A DNA stretch of 64,000 nt from an uncultured Sphingomonas sp. (GTDB lineage Bacteria > Pseudomonadota > Alphaproteobacteria > Sphingomonadales > Sphingomonadaceae). Location: NCBI RefSeq assembly GCF_937871615.1, contig NZ_CALMPA010000051.1, forward strand, positions 1-64,000. Direction: 5' to 3'. The notes under the pieces are model-generated. The model had not been told where the DNA came from. It ran no database searches and saw nothing but the letters and a program-made list of their open reading frames with translations. The position numbers and the translations under genes were made by a program. How positions within the stretch are numbered: the first letter of the stretch is position 1; each line of letters begins with the position of its first letter. Shown one piece after another: positions 41,263 to 49,611 of the stretch.

Positions 41263-41865
41263 TCAGCGCGCCGCCTTGCGCAGCGCGAGGCGGACGAGCG
41301 CGTCGAGCGTGGCGCCGCCGCCCAGTTCCTCCTCCGCCGCGGTGACGGCGGCGCTCGCTTCCGCCGGGCGGAAGCCGAGGTTGAGCAGCGCCGACACCGC
41401 ATCCGCGCCCGCGCCGCTTGCCATCGCGGCGGTGCCCCCCGAACCCGCCGGGCCGAGCACGATGCCGCCAGCCTTGTCCTTCAGTTCGCGCACGATGCGT
41501 TCGGCGAGCTTGGGGCCGACGCCGTTGGCGCGCGCGACCATCGCCTTGTCCTGCGCCGCGATCGCGCGCGACAGGTCCGCCGGCTCCAGCGCGGAAAGGA
41601 TCGCCAGCGCCACCCGCGCGCCAACCCCCTGCACCCCGGTCAACAGCCTGAACCAATCCCGCTCATCGGCGCGCGCGAAGCCGACGAGGCGGATGAAATC
41701 ATCCCCCACCAGCATCTCGGTGAACAACACGCACGCCTCGCCGACCGGCCCGATCGCGGCGAGCGTGCGCGACGAGGCGCCGACCAGATAGCCGACCCCG
41801 CCAACGTCGATCACCGCATGATCGAGCGCGATTTCCTCCAGCCGGCCCTTGAGATGCGCGATCAT
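41263..41865 (-). CDS. ruvA: Holliday junction DNA helicase subunit RuvA
   Basis: A 200-residue junction-binding subunit. Starts [26 protein letters not shown] (OB fold, given here from the N-terminus in short form [11 protein letters not shown]). Helix-hairpin-helix motifs [14 protein letters not shown] and [14 protein letters not shown] occupy about 70-130. The C-terminal domain III that contacts RuvB follows after a Gly/Ala-rich linker. Next to ruvB in the usual order; separated from ruvC by an unrelated divergent gene. Confidence 0.95.
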   Translation of the reverse strand: MIAHLKGRLEEIALDHAVIDVGGVGYLVGASSRTLAAIGPVGEACVLFTEMLVGDDFIRLVGFARADERDWFRLLTGVQGVGARVALAILSALEPADLSRAIAAQDKAMVARANGVGPKLAERIVRELKDKAGGIVLGPAGSGGTAAMASGAGADAVSALLNLGFRPAEASAAVTAAEEELGGGATLDALVRLALRKAAR

Positions 41866-42047
41866 CGGGCGTCGACGGGGCGGGAAGGGGGAAGAAGGTG
41901 TCGCATGGCCGGCACATAACCGGAAAGGCGAAGGCGGCGGAAGCGGGTTTGATCGTGCGCCTTGCCGCCCGCGCCCGCAGCGTCAGGCCCGGTTCACAAA
42001 TTCTGCGGTAACAAGGCGGCACACAGGCTTGGATAAGGTCCGCCCCC

Positions 42048-42833
42048 ATGGCTATTCAGTGGCGCACAAGGACGTTGACGATGATCGCGGGCCTTGTCGC
42101 GGCGGCAAGCCCGATCACCGCCGCATCGGCCCAGAATTATCCCGCACCGCCCCCGCCGGATTATCCGCCGCCGCCGCCGCCAGCTCCATCGGGCGGGCAA
42201 TATGACGAGCCGGGCGGCCAATATCCGCAATCGCCCGATTATCCCCAAACGCCCGACTATCGGCAGCAAGGCGGCTATGACACGGCGCCGCCGCCGGGAT
42301 ATGACGGATCGCAGCCGCCACCGCCGCCGCCGGGATATCAGCCGGACCCCGCCTATGCCGCGCAGCCCGATCAGGATCGCCGGTTCGAGGCTTATGCCGA
42401 GGATTGGGCGCAACGTTATTGCGTGCGGGCGAACAACAATACCGGCGCGGGCGCGGTGATCGGCGGCTTGCTCGGCGCGCTGGTCGGATCGAGCGTGGCC
42501 GGGCGGCATGATCGCGGGGCGGGCGTGATCGTCGGCGGGATCGCGGGGGCGGCGGGTGGCGCGGCGATCGGCAGCGCGAGCAGCCACGAAACCAGCCCCG
42601 GCTGCCCGCCGGGATATGTGGTGCGCGGCGGCGCCCCCGCTTTCTATTACGAAGGCTATGGCCAGCCATATTATTACGCCGCGCCGGGCTGGTATCGGCC
42701 CTGGGTGTTCATGGACCGGCGCTGGGTTTACCGGCCCTATCCGTATCACAATTGGTATTATCGCAATTACGGCTATGGCCGCCCCGGCTACGGCTATCGC
42801 GGTGGGCGCGGATACCGGTATCGCCCGTATTGA
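42048..42833 (+). CDS. Secreted glycine-zipper protein with Pro- and Tyr-rich regions
   Basis: A 261-residue exported protein. Signal peptide about 1-28 (TMIAGLVAAASPITAASAQ); a Pro/Tyr/Gln-rich low-complexity stretch (about 30-115) with repeated PPPPGY and PDYPQ units; a glycine-zipper 2TM-like domain (about 128-180) with GAGAVIGGLLGALVGSSVAG and GVIVGGIAGAAGG; and a Tyr/Arg/Gly-rich tail ending in repeated GYGRPGYGYR-like motifs. Likely an outer-membrane-associated protein, role unknown. It sits between ruvC and ruvA on the opposite strand. Confidence 0.75.
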   Translation: MAIQWRTRTLTMIAGLVAAASPITAASAQNYPAPPPPDYPPPPPPAPSGGQYDEPGGQYPQSPDYPQTPDYRQQGGYDTAPPPGYDGSQPPPPPPGYQPDPAYAAQPDQDRRFEAYAEDWAQRYCVRANNNTGAGAVIGGLLGALVGSSVAGRHDRGAGVIVGGIAGAAGGAAIGSASSHETSPGCPPGYVVRGGAPAFYYEGYGQPYYYAAPGWYRPWVFMDRRWVYRPYPYHNWYYRNYGYGRPGYGYRGGRGYRYRPY

Positions 42834-43170
42834 TCTGACGGCGGTGGACTTGGCTTGGGGCGCAAGCTCAATCAGGACAGTGCCGTGACGGAGCGGATTT
42901 TGGTGTCAGGCAAGAAGCAAGGAGGGTGCGATGCTCAAGCATCATGACCGACGCCGCGACGCCGCATGACGCCAAATCCGCCCGCCGCACCGCGGGCTTC
43001 TCCGCGCGATCACGACGCTGTCCTGATCGAGTTTGAACCCAAGGGTCGATCTGGCCTGAATGTCGATCGGCCCTGGAGCGGCGATCCGCCCGCATCGGAT
43101 CGGCGCTTTATTTCCCTTTGTTTGCCGCGAATTACGAGACGGCGGCGGATTCGGCCTGCCGTGAATCGCG
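42834..43170. other. 337-base gap between glycine-zipper gene and ruvC, no gene recognised
   Basis: No RNA gene, strong terminator or long coding frame is convincing here. The only notable item is a very good ribosome-binding site (AAGGAGGG, 42919-42926) 4 bases before ATG 42931, opening a 12-codon frame MLKHHDRRRDAA that stops at 42969. It could be a leader peptide, but nothing lies downstream on this strand, since ruvC and DUF559 read leftward. Confidence 0.4.
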
Positions 43171-43659
43171 CTAGCCAATCCCCGCGCGGCGGCTCGCCAG
43201 ATGATGCGCGTGGGTGATCGCGACGGCGAGCGCGTCTGCGGCATCGGCGCCCGCGATCTTCACGCCCGGCAGCAGCCGCGCGACCATCGCATGGACCTGC
43301 GCCTTGTCTGCATTGCCGACACCGACCACCGCTTTCTTCACCAGCCGCGCGGCATATTCGCCCGGTTCGATCCCCGCGCGCGCCACCGCGAGCAGCACGA
43401 CGCCGCGCGCCTGCCCAAGCTTCAGCGTGGATTGCGGATTGGCGTTGACGAACACCTCCTCCACCGCCGCCGCCTGTGGCGCATGATCGGCGATCAGCGC
43501 GGCGAGCATCGTATCGAGATCCGCGAGCCGCCGCGCGAGCGGCTCGGCGGTGTCGGTCTTCAGCCGGCCATTGGCGAGATGCGACAGCCGGTTGCCCTCC
43601 GCCCGGATCACGCCCCAGCCGGTGGTGCCGAGGCCGGGATCGAGGCCCAATATAATCAA
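43171..43659 (-). CDS. ruvC: Holliday junction resolvase RuvC
   Basis: A 162-residue endonuclease that cuts Holliday junctions. Catalytic acidic residues: D7 in [16 protein letters not shown]68 in [20 protein letters not shown]139 and D142 in [17 protein letters not shown]. Length is typical. Its start abuts the stop of the DUF559 gene, inside or next to a palindromic repeat, so its native promoter or ribosome-binding site may have been replaced. The usual upstream neighbour yebC lies beyond DUF559. Confidence 0.95.
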   Translation of the reverse strand: MIILGLDPGLGTTGWGVIRAEGNRLSHLANGRLKTDTAEPLARRLADLDTMLAALIADHAPQAAAVEEVFVNANPQSTLKLGQARGVVLLAVARAGIEPGEYAARLVKKAVVGVGNADKAQVHAMVARLLPGVKIAGADAADALAVAITHAHHLASRRAGIG

Positions 43660-44048
43660 AGCCTCTCCCCTTCAGGGGAGGGGTTGGGGTGGGGGGCGGA
43701 CCAGCGATCGGGTCGGCTGATGAGTACCGCTGCGATCGTCAGCATGACACCCTCCATATTCTCGCGAACCTCGGCGTTGGTGAAGCGCAAGGTGTGGAAG
43801 CCTTGTTGCGTGAGGTCGGCATCGCGGCGGCGATCGGCGGCGGGATCATGCGTGTCGCCGTCGATCTCCACCACCGATCCCTTCGCCGGACAGAAGAAGT
43901 CGCAGATGTAACCGCCGATTACCGCTTGCCGACGGAATTTGTGGCCGGTTTGGGAATTGGAGAGACGGCGCCACAGGCGTTTTTCCCATTCCGTCGGGTT
44001 GCGGCGCATTTCCGCCGCGCGATCCAGCAATTCGCGCTCCGTCGGCAT
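43656..44048 (-). CDS. DUF559 family endonuclease-like protein
   Basis: A 130-residue protein of the DUF559 family, related to Vsr/MutH-type PD-(D/E)XK nucleases. Seen: [32 protein letters not shown] and [10 protein letters not shown] (probable metal-binding acidic residues), then [19 protein letters not shown]. No function is proven for the family. I chose the ATG at 44048 over the earlier one at 44066. The last residues ([14 protein letters not shown]) are encoded by the flanking repeat. The gene is bracketed by inverted copies of a ~35-base repeat and separates yebC from ruvC. Two stretches I counted are lower in GC than the flanks. Confidence 0.85.
   Translation of the reverse strand: MPTERELLDRAAEMRRNPTEWEKRLWRRLSNSQTGHKFRRQAVIGGYICDFFCPAKGSVVEIDGDTHDPAADRRRDADLTQQGFHTLRFTNAEVRENMEGVMLTIAAVLISRPDRWSAPHPNPSPEGERL
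43660..43695. repeat. Palindromic repeat, left copy beside DUF559
   Basis: Contains CTCCCCTTCAGGGGAGGGG followed by TTGGGGTGGGG. It is the near-exact inverted copy of 44055-44092. It overlaps the 3' end of the DUF559 frame and ruvC's upstream region. Confidence 0.85.
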
Positions 44049-44054
44049 GACATT

Positions 44055-44092
44055 TCCCCACCCCAAACCCCTCCCCTGAAGGGGAGGGGCTT
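44055..44092. repeat. Palindromic repeat, right copy beside DUF559
   Basis: CCCCACCCCAAACCCC followed by CTCCCCTGAAGGGGAGGGG. Inverted relative to 43660-43695 over about 35 bases with few differences. It lies between the yebC stop (44099) and the DUF559 start (44048). Confidence 0.85.
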
Positions 44093-44098
44093 ATAAGG

Positions 44099-44842
44099 TC
44101 AGCCGAGCTTTTCCATCACTTCGTCGGACACTTCGTAATTGCCCCACACCTGCTGCACATCGTCGTCATCGTCGAGCGTGTCGATCAGCTTGAACAAGGT
44201 GGCGGCGTCGCTTTCGTCGACCTGCACGTTGGTCTGCGGGCGCCAGGCGAGCTTTGCGCCCTCATATTCGCCGAGCACCGGCTCCAGCGCGCGGGCGACT
44301 TCGTGGAGATCGGCCTGTGCCGTCCAGATCTCATGCCCTTCGTCGCTCGACTGCACGTCTTCCGCGCCGGCCTCAAGTGCTGCCTCGAACACCTTTTCTG
44401 CGTCGCCGACGCTCGCCGGATAGGTAATCAGCCCCATCCGGTCGAAACCGTGGCTGACCGAGCCGGACGCGCCAAGGTTGCCGCCGTTCTTGCTCACGGC
44501 GGTGCGCACGTTGGTGGCGGTGCGGTTGCGATTGTCGGTCAGCGCCTCGATGATGAGGCTCACCCCGCCGGGGCCGAAGCCCTCGTAGCGGACTTCCTCG
44601 TAATTCTCCGCGTCGCCGCGCGTCGCCTTGTCGATCGCGCGCGCGATATTGTCCTTCGGCATCGACGCCGCCTTGGCCGCATTGACCGCGGCGCGCAGGC
44701 GCGGGTTCATATCCGGATCGGGCGTGCCCATCTTCGCCGCGACGGTGATTTCGCGGCTGAGCTTGGAGAATGCCGCGGAACGCTTCTTATCCTGCGCGCC
44801 CTTGCGGTGCATGATGTTCTTGAATTTGGAATGGCCTGCCAT
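44099..44842 (-). CDS. yebC: YebC/PmpR family protein
   Basis: A 247-residue cytoplasmic protein. YebC-family proteins were described as DNA-binding regulators; more recent work links some to ribosome rescue at proline stretches. Starts [18 protein letters not shown], the family signature, so the ATG at 44842 is chosen although the frame is open upstream. Further hallmarks: [36 protein letters not shown] and RMGLITYP. Classic first gene of the yebC-ruvCAB cluster. Divergent from pdxH, 103 bases away. Confidence 0.95.
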   Translation of the reverse strand: MAGHSKFKNIMHRKGAQDKKRSAAFSKLSREITVAAKMGTPDPDMNPRLRAAVNAAKAASMPKDNIARAIDKATRGDAENYEEVRYEGFGPGGVSLIIEALTDNRNRTATNVRTAVSKNGGNLGASGSVSHGFDRMGLITYPASVGDAEKVFEAALEAGAEDVQSSDEGHEIWTAQADLHEVARALEPVLGEYEGAKLAWRPQTNVQVDESDAATLFKLIDTLDDDDDVQQVWGNYEVSDEVMEKLG

Positions 44843-44945
44843 GGGGACTCCGGGAAATCTGTGGCGCGTCCTGTAGGCGCGTGGGCGGGCCTGCTCAAGA
44901 TACGTGCGATGGCGCGAAGCGTGGTCGCCCGCTATGGGAGTGCCG

Positions 44946-45527
44946 ATGACTGATGATCCATTCGCCCTGTTCGATGCCTGGTATGCCGAGGCGCGCGCCA
45001 GCGAGCCGAACGATTCCAATGCGATGGCGCTGGCGACGGCGGATGCGCGGGGGCGCCCGTCGGTGCGGATGGTGCTGCTGAAAGGGCATGGCCGCGACGG
45101 TTTCGTCTTCTACACCAATCGCGAGGGGCGCAAGGCGGGCGATCTGGCGGCGAATCCCCATGCCGCCTTGCTGTTCCACTGGAAGTCGCTGCGCCGCCAG
45201 ATTCGCATCGAAGGGCCGGTGACGCTGGCGAGCGACGCCGAGAGCGACGCCTATTTCGCGACGCGCAGCCGCGATTCGCAGCTTGGCGCATGGGCATCCG
45301 ATCAATCGCGCCCGCTCGATCGCCGTGAGACGTTCGAGGCGCGTTTCGAGGAGGTGAGCGCGCGCTTCGCGGGCGCAGACGTGCCGCGCCCGCCGCATTG
45401 GGGCGGCTATCGCGTCACGCCCGAACGGATCGAATTCTGGCAGGATCGCGCGCACCGCCTGCATGAGCGCCGCCTGTTCCTTCCCGACGGAACCGGCGGG
45501 TGGAGCGAGGGATTGCTTTATCCATGA
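44946..45527 (+). CDS. pdxH: Pyridoxamine 5'-phosphate oxidase
   Basis: A 193-residue FMN enzyme making pyridoxal 5'-phosphate. Motifs: [20 protein letters not shown] (FMN/PLP binding), [43 protein letters not shown], and the C-terminal [24 protein letters not shown] in two parts. I chose the ATG at 44946 ([12 protein letters not shown]). Its stop overlaps fieF (ATGA). Confidence 0.95.
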   Translation: MTDDPFALFDAWYAEARASEPNDSNAMALATADARGRPSVRMVLLKGHGRDGFVFYTNREGRKAGDLAANPHAALLFHWKSLRRQIRIEGPVTLASDAESDAYFATRSRDSQLGAWASDQSRPLDRRETFEARFEEVSARFAGADVPRPPHWGGYRVTPERIEFWQDRAHRLHERRLFLPDGTGGWSEGLLYP

Positions 45528-46471
45528 CCCGCGAGGAACGCCGCCGCATCATCCCGCTTGCCATGCGCGCCGCCATGGCGAGCGTGGCGATGGCGAGCGG
45601 GCTGCTGATCCTGAAGGGCTTTGGCGCGTGGCATACTGGATCGGTGGCGATGCTCGGCTCGCTTGCCGATACCGCGCTCGATCTGCTGGCGAGCCTCGTC
45701 ACGCTTTACGGCGTGAAGCTGGCGGCGGAGCCGGCGGATCACGATCACCGTTTCGGCCACGGCAAGGCGGAGGCGCTGGCCGCATTGTTCCAGGTCGCGC
45801 TGATTACCGCATCCGCCGCCGCGATCGCGTGGCGCGCGGTGGTGGCGCTCAGCGACCCGCAGCCGACGCATGACGCGGGGACGGGGATCGCCGTATCGGT
45901 GGCGGCGATCGCGGCGACGTTGCTGCTGCTATGGTATCAGCGGACGATCATCCGCCGCACCGGATCGGTGGCGATCATGGCGGATAACCTGCATTACCAA
46001 TCCGATGCGCTGCTCAACGGATCGGTGATCGTCGCGCTGGTGCTCGATCAGTTCATCGGGTGGAGCTGGGCGGACCCGGTGTTCGGCATCGTCATCGCGA
46101 TGTGGCTCGCCTATGGGGCGTTCCAGGCGTCCAGCCAGGCGATCGACCAGTTGATGGATAAGGAATGGTCCGAGGATCAGCGCCGCGCCTATATCGAGGT
46201 CGCCGCGCGCCAGCCGGGGGTTCGCGGCATCCACGATTTCCGCACGCGCCGTTCGGGCAGCCATGATTTCGCGCAATTTCATATGGAGGTTGCCCGCGAT
46301 CTGACCGTCGCGCAGGCGCATGATATCGTCGAGAGCATGGAGCGGCGCCTGCGCGATGCCTTTCCCAAGGTGGAGGTGCTGATCCACCTCGATCCCGAGG
46401 GGCATGTCGATACGGATAACCCGCTGATCGAAGCGGATGTCACGCCGCACTGGTTCGGCAAGCGCGTGTGA
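45524..46471 (+). CDS. fieF: Cation diffusion facilitator (FieF-like)
   Basis: A 315-residue inner-membrane divalent-cation/proton antiporter. About six transmembrane helices to residue 215. Metal-site residues in SLADTALDLLASL and HDHRFGHGKAEALAA, and a second acidic pair in DNLHYQSDALLNGSV. The C-terminal cytoplasmic metal-binding domain (about 220-310) shows RRSGSHDFAQFHMEV and HLDPEGHVD. Likely exports iron or zinc. Coupled to pdxH by a four-base overlap and followed 13 bases later by phzF. Confidence 0.9.
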   Translation: MTREERRRIIPLAMRAAMASVAMASGLLILKGFGAWHTGSVAMLGSLADTALDLLASLVTLYGVKLAAEPADHDHRFGHGKAEALAALFQVALITASAAAIAWRAVVALSDPQPTHDAGTGIAVSVAAIAATLLLLWYQRTIIRRTGSVAIMADNLHYQSDALLNGSVIVALVLDQFIGWSWADPVFGIVIAMWLAYGAFQASSQAIDQLMDKEWSEDQRRAYIEVAARQPGVRGIHDFRTRRSGSHDFAQFHMEVARDLTVAQAHDIVESMERRLRDAFPKVEVLIHLDPEGHVDTDNPLIEADVTPHWFGKRV

Positions 46472-46484
46472 TCGGGGAGGCGAG

Positions 46485-47282
46485 ATGAGGATAGGGTTCG
46501 CGCAGATCGACGCTTTCGCCAGCGCGGCGTTCGCGGGCAATCCGGCGGCGGTGATGCCGCTTTCCGCATGGCTGGACGATGCGACGCTCCAGGCAATCGC
46601 GGCGGAGAACAATTTATCCGAAACCGCGTTCCTGATCCCCGATGCGAGCGGGGAGGCGGATTTCGAGCTGCGCTGGTTCACCCCCGCCGCGGAGGTTGCT
46701 CTATGCGGCCATGCGACGCTGGCGAGCGGGCATTTCGTGCTGTCTGGCGACGACGCGCGCCAGCGGGTGCGCTTCCGCACGCGCAAGGCGGGCGTGCTGG
46801 AGGTGGCGCGTGACGGCGCGGGCTATGCCATGGCGCTGCCGGCCTGGGCGCCGTCGCCGAAACCGCTACCCGCGATCGTCGCCGCGCTGGGGCTTGGCGA
46901 GGCGGTGGAAACCTTGTGGCATGAGAGCCGCTACGGCCTCGTCGTGGTGAAGGATGCCGCGACCGTGCGCGCGCTCGATCCCGATTTCCGCGCGCTGGCG
47001 CGGGAGGGCGATCTGCTCACCATCGTTACCGCGCCGGGCGACGATACGGATATCATCAGCCGCGCCTTCGCGCCGGGGGCGGGGATCGACGAGGATCCGG
47101 TGACCGGCTCCGCCCATGCGGTGATGGTGCCTTATTGGGCGCGTCGGCTGGGGCGCGATACGTTCAGCGCCTGGCAGGCGAGCGCGCGCGGCGGGCGGCT
47201 GTCATGCCGGTTCACGGGGGATCGCGTCGTGCTGGGCGGCGATTGCGTGACGGTGATCGAGGGCGTGTTTCTGCTCGGGTAA
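46485..47282 (+). CDS. PhzF family isomerase/epimerase-like protein
   Basis: A 265-residue protein of the PhzF/DapF-fold family. N-terminal IDAFASAAFAGNPAAVMPL, catalytic-Glu segment NNLSETAFLIP, EVALCGHATLASGHFVL, and the C-terminal half shows DEDPVTGSAHAVMVPYW. Members include phenazine pathway isomerases and many of unknown substrate. There are no other phenazine genes here, so a phenazine role is unlikely. Third gene of the pdxH-fieF-phzF run. I chose ATG 46485 (MRIGFAQID). Confidence 0.87.
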   Translation: MRIGFAQIDAFASAAFAGNPAAVMPLSAWLDDATLQAIAAENNLSETAFLIPDASGEADFELRWFTPAAEVALCGHATLASGHFVLSGDDARQRVRFRTRKAGVLEVARDGAGYAMALPAWAPSPKPLPAIVAALGLGEAVETLWHESRYGLVVVKDAATVRALDPDFRALAREGDLLTIVTAPGDDTDIISRAFAPGAGIDEDPVTGSAHAVMVPYWARRLGRDTFSAWQASARGGRLSCRFTGDRVVLGGDCVTVIEGVFLLG

Positions 47283-47291
47283 GGCGGTTCC

Positions 47292-47358
47292 GGCCCGCTC
47301 CCCCACCCCGCCTCCCATTCAGGATACTGGCGGGGGAGGCGGGGTGGGGGAGCGGGCC
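47292..47358. terminator. 25-base-pair perfect hairpin between convergent genes
   Basis: Arms 47292-47316 and 47334-47358 are perfectly complementary over 25 bases (GGCCCGCTCCCCCACCCCG at the outer end of the left arm), with a 17-base loop. It lies 10 bases after the phzF stop and 16 before the end of the lipoprotein gene on the other strand. It probably ends both transcripts, though no clear T run follows. The CCCCACCCCG core resembles the palindromic repeats near DUF559, so it may be a mobile repeat reused as a terminator. Confidence 0.7.
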
Positions 47359-47374
47359 GGCGCCGCGACAAAAA

Positions 47375-47746
47375 CTACCTCCCGCCCTCGCGCCGGGTGA
47401 GCGCCGCGACGCAGCTTGCCCGGTCGATCGCGCTGCCATCCGCCTCGCGCGCGTCGATATAGGTGACGCGCGGCTCATCCGATCCGCGCGGATAGAGATA
47501 GGCGTCGAGAACGCAGATGCGGCTGGTGAACTGGAGCTTGCGCGCATTGCCTTCGCGCACGTCCGCATCGGGCTGGCCGAACAACTTGACCAGCGCGGCC
47601 GCGTCATGCCCGATCACGCGCTCCAGCCCGGTCGAGCTATAGGGCACGGTTACGACAGCCGGGGTGGCGGGCGGCGGGGCCGCGCCGGTCGAGGCGCAGC
47701 CCGCCAGCAATGCCGCCATCGCCACAACCGCCAGGCCAGTTCTCAT
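47375..47746 (-). CDS. Small lipoprotein
   Basis: A 123-residue predicted lipoprotein. MRTGLAVVAMAALLAGCAST has a textbook lipobox (LAGC, Cys17). The mature part includes LERVIGHDAAALVKLFGQPDADVREGNARKL in which GQP/DxRxG is reminiscent of SmpA/BamE-like small folds, and a Cys pair (RICVLD, RASCVAA). No firm family. The ATG at 47746 overlaps the EI24 gene stop (ATGA), so the frame open upstream is not used. Confidence 0.7.
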   Translation of the reverse strand: MRTGLAVVAMAALLAGCASTGAAPPPATPAVVTVPYSSTGLERVIGHDAAALVKLFGQPDADVREGNARKLQFTSRICVLDAYLYPRGSDEPRVTYIDAREADGSAIDRASCVAALTRREGGR

Positions 47747-48411
47747 TGCCGTCCCCGATGAAACAGATGCGTCGCCATCGCCGCGCCAAGCACCGGCGCG
47801 AGGATGTTGAGGAGCGGAACCACGAACAGCCCCGTCGCCGCAAGGCCGAGCAGGAAGCGTTGCGCGCGGTTCGTCCGGCGCCACGCGCGCATCGCCGCAT
47901 CGTCCATGTGCCGCGCCGCGACCATATCGCCCAGATCGCGCCCGAGCAGCCAGCCGTTGACCGCGAAGAACAGCGCCGCCGTGCCGATCCCGGTAATCAG
48001 CAGCACCGCATAGACGGGCACGAGCAACAGGTTGATCGCGATGAAGCGCGCGCCCGAGCGCAGCCCCATCACCAGCGCGCGGTGGAAGGAAATCGCCCGC
48101 GCCGAGGCGAGCGCGGCAGGATAATGTTTCGCCTCCACCGCCGCGACCACATCGTCGGCGAACAGCCCCACCGCCAGCACCGCCACCGCGCGGAACAGGA
48201 ACCAGAAGGCGAGCGCGATCAGCACCAGCGTCGCGGCGGAGGCGAGTTCGTCATGCCATGCCGATCGCGCGAGCAGCCCTTCCATGCCCCACCACAGGGC
48301 GATGCCGAGCGCCGCGAACAATGCGAGCGTGACGAGCAGGCTCTTGCCCAGCACCCTGAGGATGCGTGGATCGCCCAATTGGGCGAGCGACAGGGCAAGG
48401 GCGCCGAACAT
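47743..48411 (-). CDS. EI24 domain (CysZ-like) membrane protein
   Basis: A 222-residue protein with four to five long hydrophobic stretches (about 22-42, 58-85, 125-155 and 190-215). The segment ALFFAVNGWLLGRDLGDMVAARHM is characteristic of the EI24/CysZ family. CysZ imports sulfate in enterobacteria; no sulfate assimilation genes are near, so this role is not supported here. Coupled to the downstream lipoprotein gene. Confidence 0.75.
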   Translation of the reverse strand: MFGALALSLAQLGDPRILRVLGKSLLVTLALFAALGIALWWGMEGLLARSAWHDELASAATLVLIALAFWFLFRAVAVLAVGLFADDVVAAVEAKHYPAALASARAISFHRALVMGLRSGARFIAINLLLVPVYAVLLITGIGTAALFFAVNGWLLGRDLGDMVAARHMDDAAMRAWRRTNRAQRFLLGLAATGLFVVPLLNILAPVLGAAMATHLFHRGRQ

Positions 48412-48534
48412 TGCCGCCCCAGATGCGTGGCTACGGGCGGTTGCGCAAGGCGCGGCACGCCACTAACGCACCGCGGTTTACGTTCGCGCCGGGCTTTCGC
48501 CGGTATTGAACGATGAGATACCGGAGACAGTTTC

Positions 48535-49518
48535 TTGACCAGGCCCAATTACGCGGTCGTCGCGATCGGCAATGCGATCGTCGACATCATCGCCCCCGCC
48601 ACCGACGATTTCATCACCGACAACGGCATGACCAAGGGCGCGATGCAGCTCGTCTTCTCGCCCGAGGAGGCCGACGCGCTTTATGCGAAGATGGGGCCGG
48701 GGCAGGAGATTTCGGGCGGATCGGCGGCGAACACGATCGCGGGCATCGCCTCATTGGGCGGCAAATGCGGCTTCATCGGGCAGGTCGCCGACGATCAGCT
48801 CGGGCAGGTTTTCGGGCATGACATCCGCTCCGCCGGCATCCGTTTCGATACGGCCTCGCGCCCCGGCCAGCCCAGCACCGGGCGTTGCCTGATCTTCGTG
48901 ACGCCCGATGGGCAGCGCACGATGAACACCTTCCTCGGCGCGTCGCACTATCTGCCCGCGCAGGCGCTGGATCGCGATCTGATCGCCGATGCCGCCTATC
49001 TCTATCTCGAAGGCTATCTGTGGGATCCCGAGGAGCCGCGCGCGGCGATGCGCGCCGCGATCGACGTGGCGCGCGCGGCGGGGCGCAAGGTGGCGTTCAC
49101 GCTGTCGGCGGAGTTCGTCATCGAGCGGCATCGCGCGGCGTTTCACGATCTGATCGAACACGGGCTGATCGACGTGCTGTTCGCCAATGAGGCGGAGATC
49201 ATGTGCCTGACCGAAACCGCCGATGTTGAAGCGGCGATCGCGGCGGTGCGGGCGAAGGTGCCGCTGCTGGTGGTGACGCTGAGCGAGAAGGGCGCGCTGG
49301 CGATCGCGGGGGACAAGCGCGTTCACGCCCCCGCCGCGCCGGTCGACAAGGTGATCGACACCACCGGCGCGGGCGATCTGTTCGCAGCGGGCTTCCTTCA
49401 TGCGCAGGCGCAGGGGAGCGATCTGGCGCATTCGCTGCGGCTCGGCGCGATCTGCGCGGCGGAGGTAATCAGCCATTATGGCGCGCGGCCGCTGGTGGAT
49501 CTGAAGACGCTGGCCTGA
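48535..49518 (+). CDS. Adenosine kinase-like PfkB family kinase
   Basis: A 327-residue ribokinase-fold sugar/nucleoside kinase. IGNAIVDIIA near the N-terminus, GGSAANTIAGIASLGGK (PfkB substrate motif), and the catalytic DTTGAGDLFAAGFLHA with the anion hole and catalytic Asp. Best match is the adenosine kinase branch, common in sphingomonads. It uses a TTG start at 48535 with GGAGA 7 bases upstream; no ATG gives the full N-terminus. Confidence 0.88.
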   Translation: MTRPNYAVVAIGNAIVDIIAPATDDFITDNGMTKGAMQLVFSPEEADALYAKMGPGQEISGGSAANTIAGIASLGGKCGFIGQVADDQLGQVFGHDIRSAGIRFDTASRPGQPSTGRCLIFVTPDGQRTMNTFLGASHYLPAQALDRDLIADAAYLYLEGYLWDPEEPRAAMRAAIDVARAAGRKVAFTLSAEFVIERHRAAFHDLIEHGLIDVLFANEAEIMCLTETADVEAAIAAVRAKVPLLVVTLSEKGALAIAGDKRVHAPAAPVDKVIDTTGAGDLFAAGFLHAQAQGSDLAHSLRLGAICAAEVISHYGARPLVDLKTLA

Positions 49519-49530
49519 TCGGTGGCATAC

Positions 49531-49556
49531 AAGCCCCTCCCCTGAAGGGGAGGGGT
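49531..49556. repeat. Palindromic repeat before hrpB
   Basis: Third copy of the palindrome, AAGCCCCTCCCCTGAAGGGG then AGGGGT, 13 bases after the kinase stop. Same core as beside DUF559. It may terminate the kinase transcript and lies in the hrpB promoter region. Confidence 0.8.
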
Positions 49557-49611
49557 GACCAGGCGCGCGGCACTTCGACAAATTCCGCCCGAACGGGCTA
49601 AAGGGCCGATC

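Noticed and set aside
43656-44048. DUF559 gene as part of a restriction-modification system
   Set aside because: No methyltransferase lies nearby; its neighbours are yebC and ruvC and its flanks are palindromes.
46485-47282. Phenazine pathway based on the PhzF-like protein
   Set aside because: No other phz gene is present, and PhzF relatives are widespread in bacteria that make no phenazine.
47743-48411. Sulfate permease CysZ
   Set aside because: The family match is to the broader EI24 group and no sulfur assimilation gene is near.
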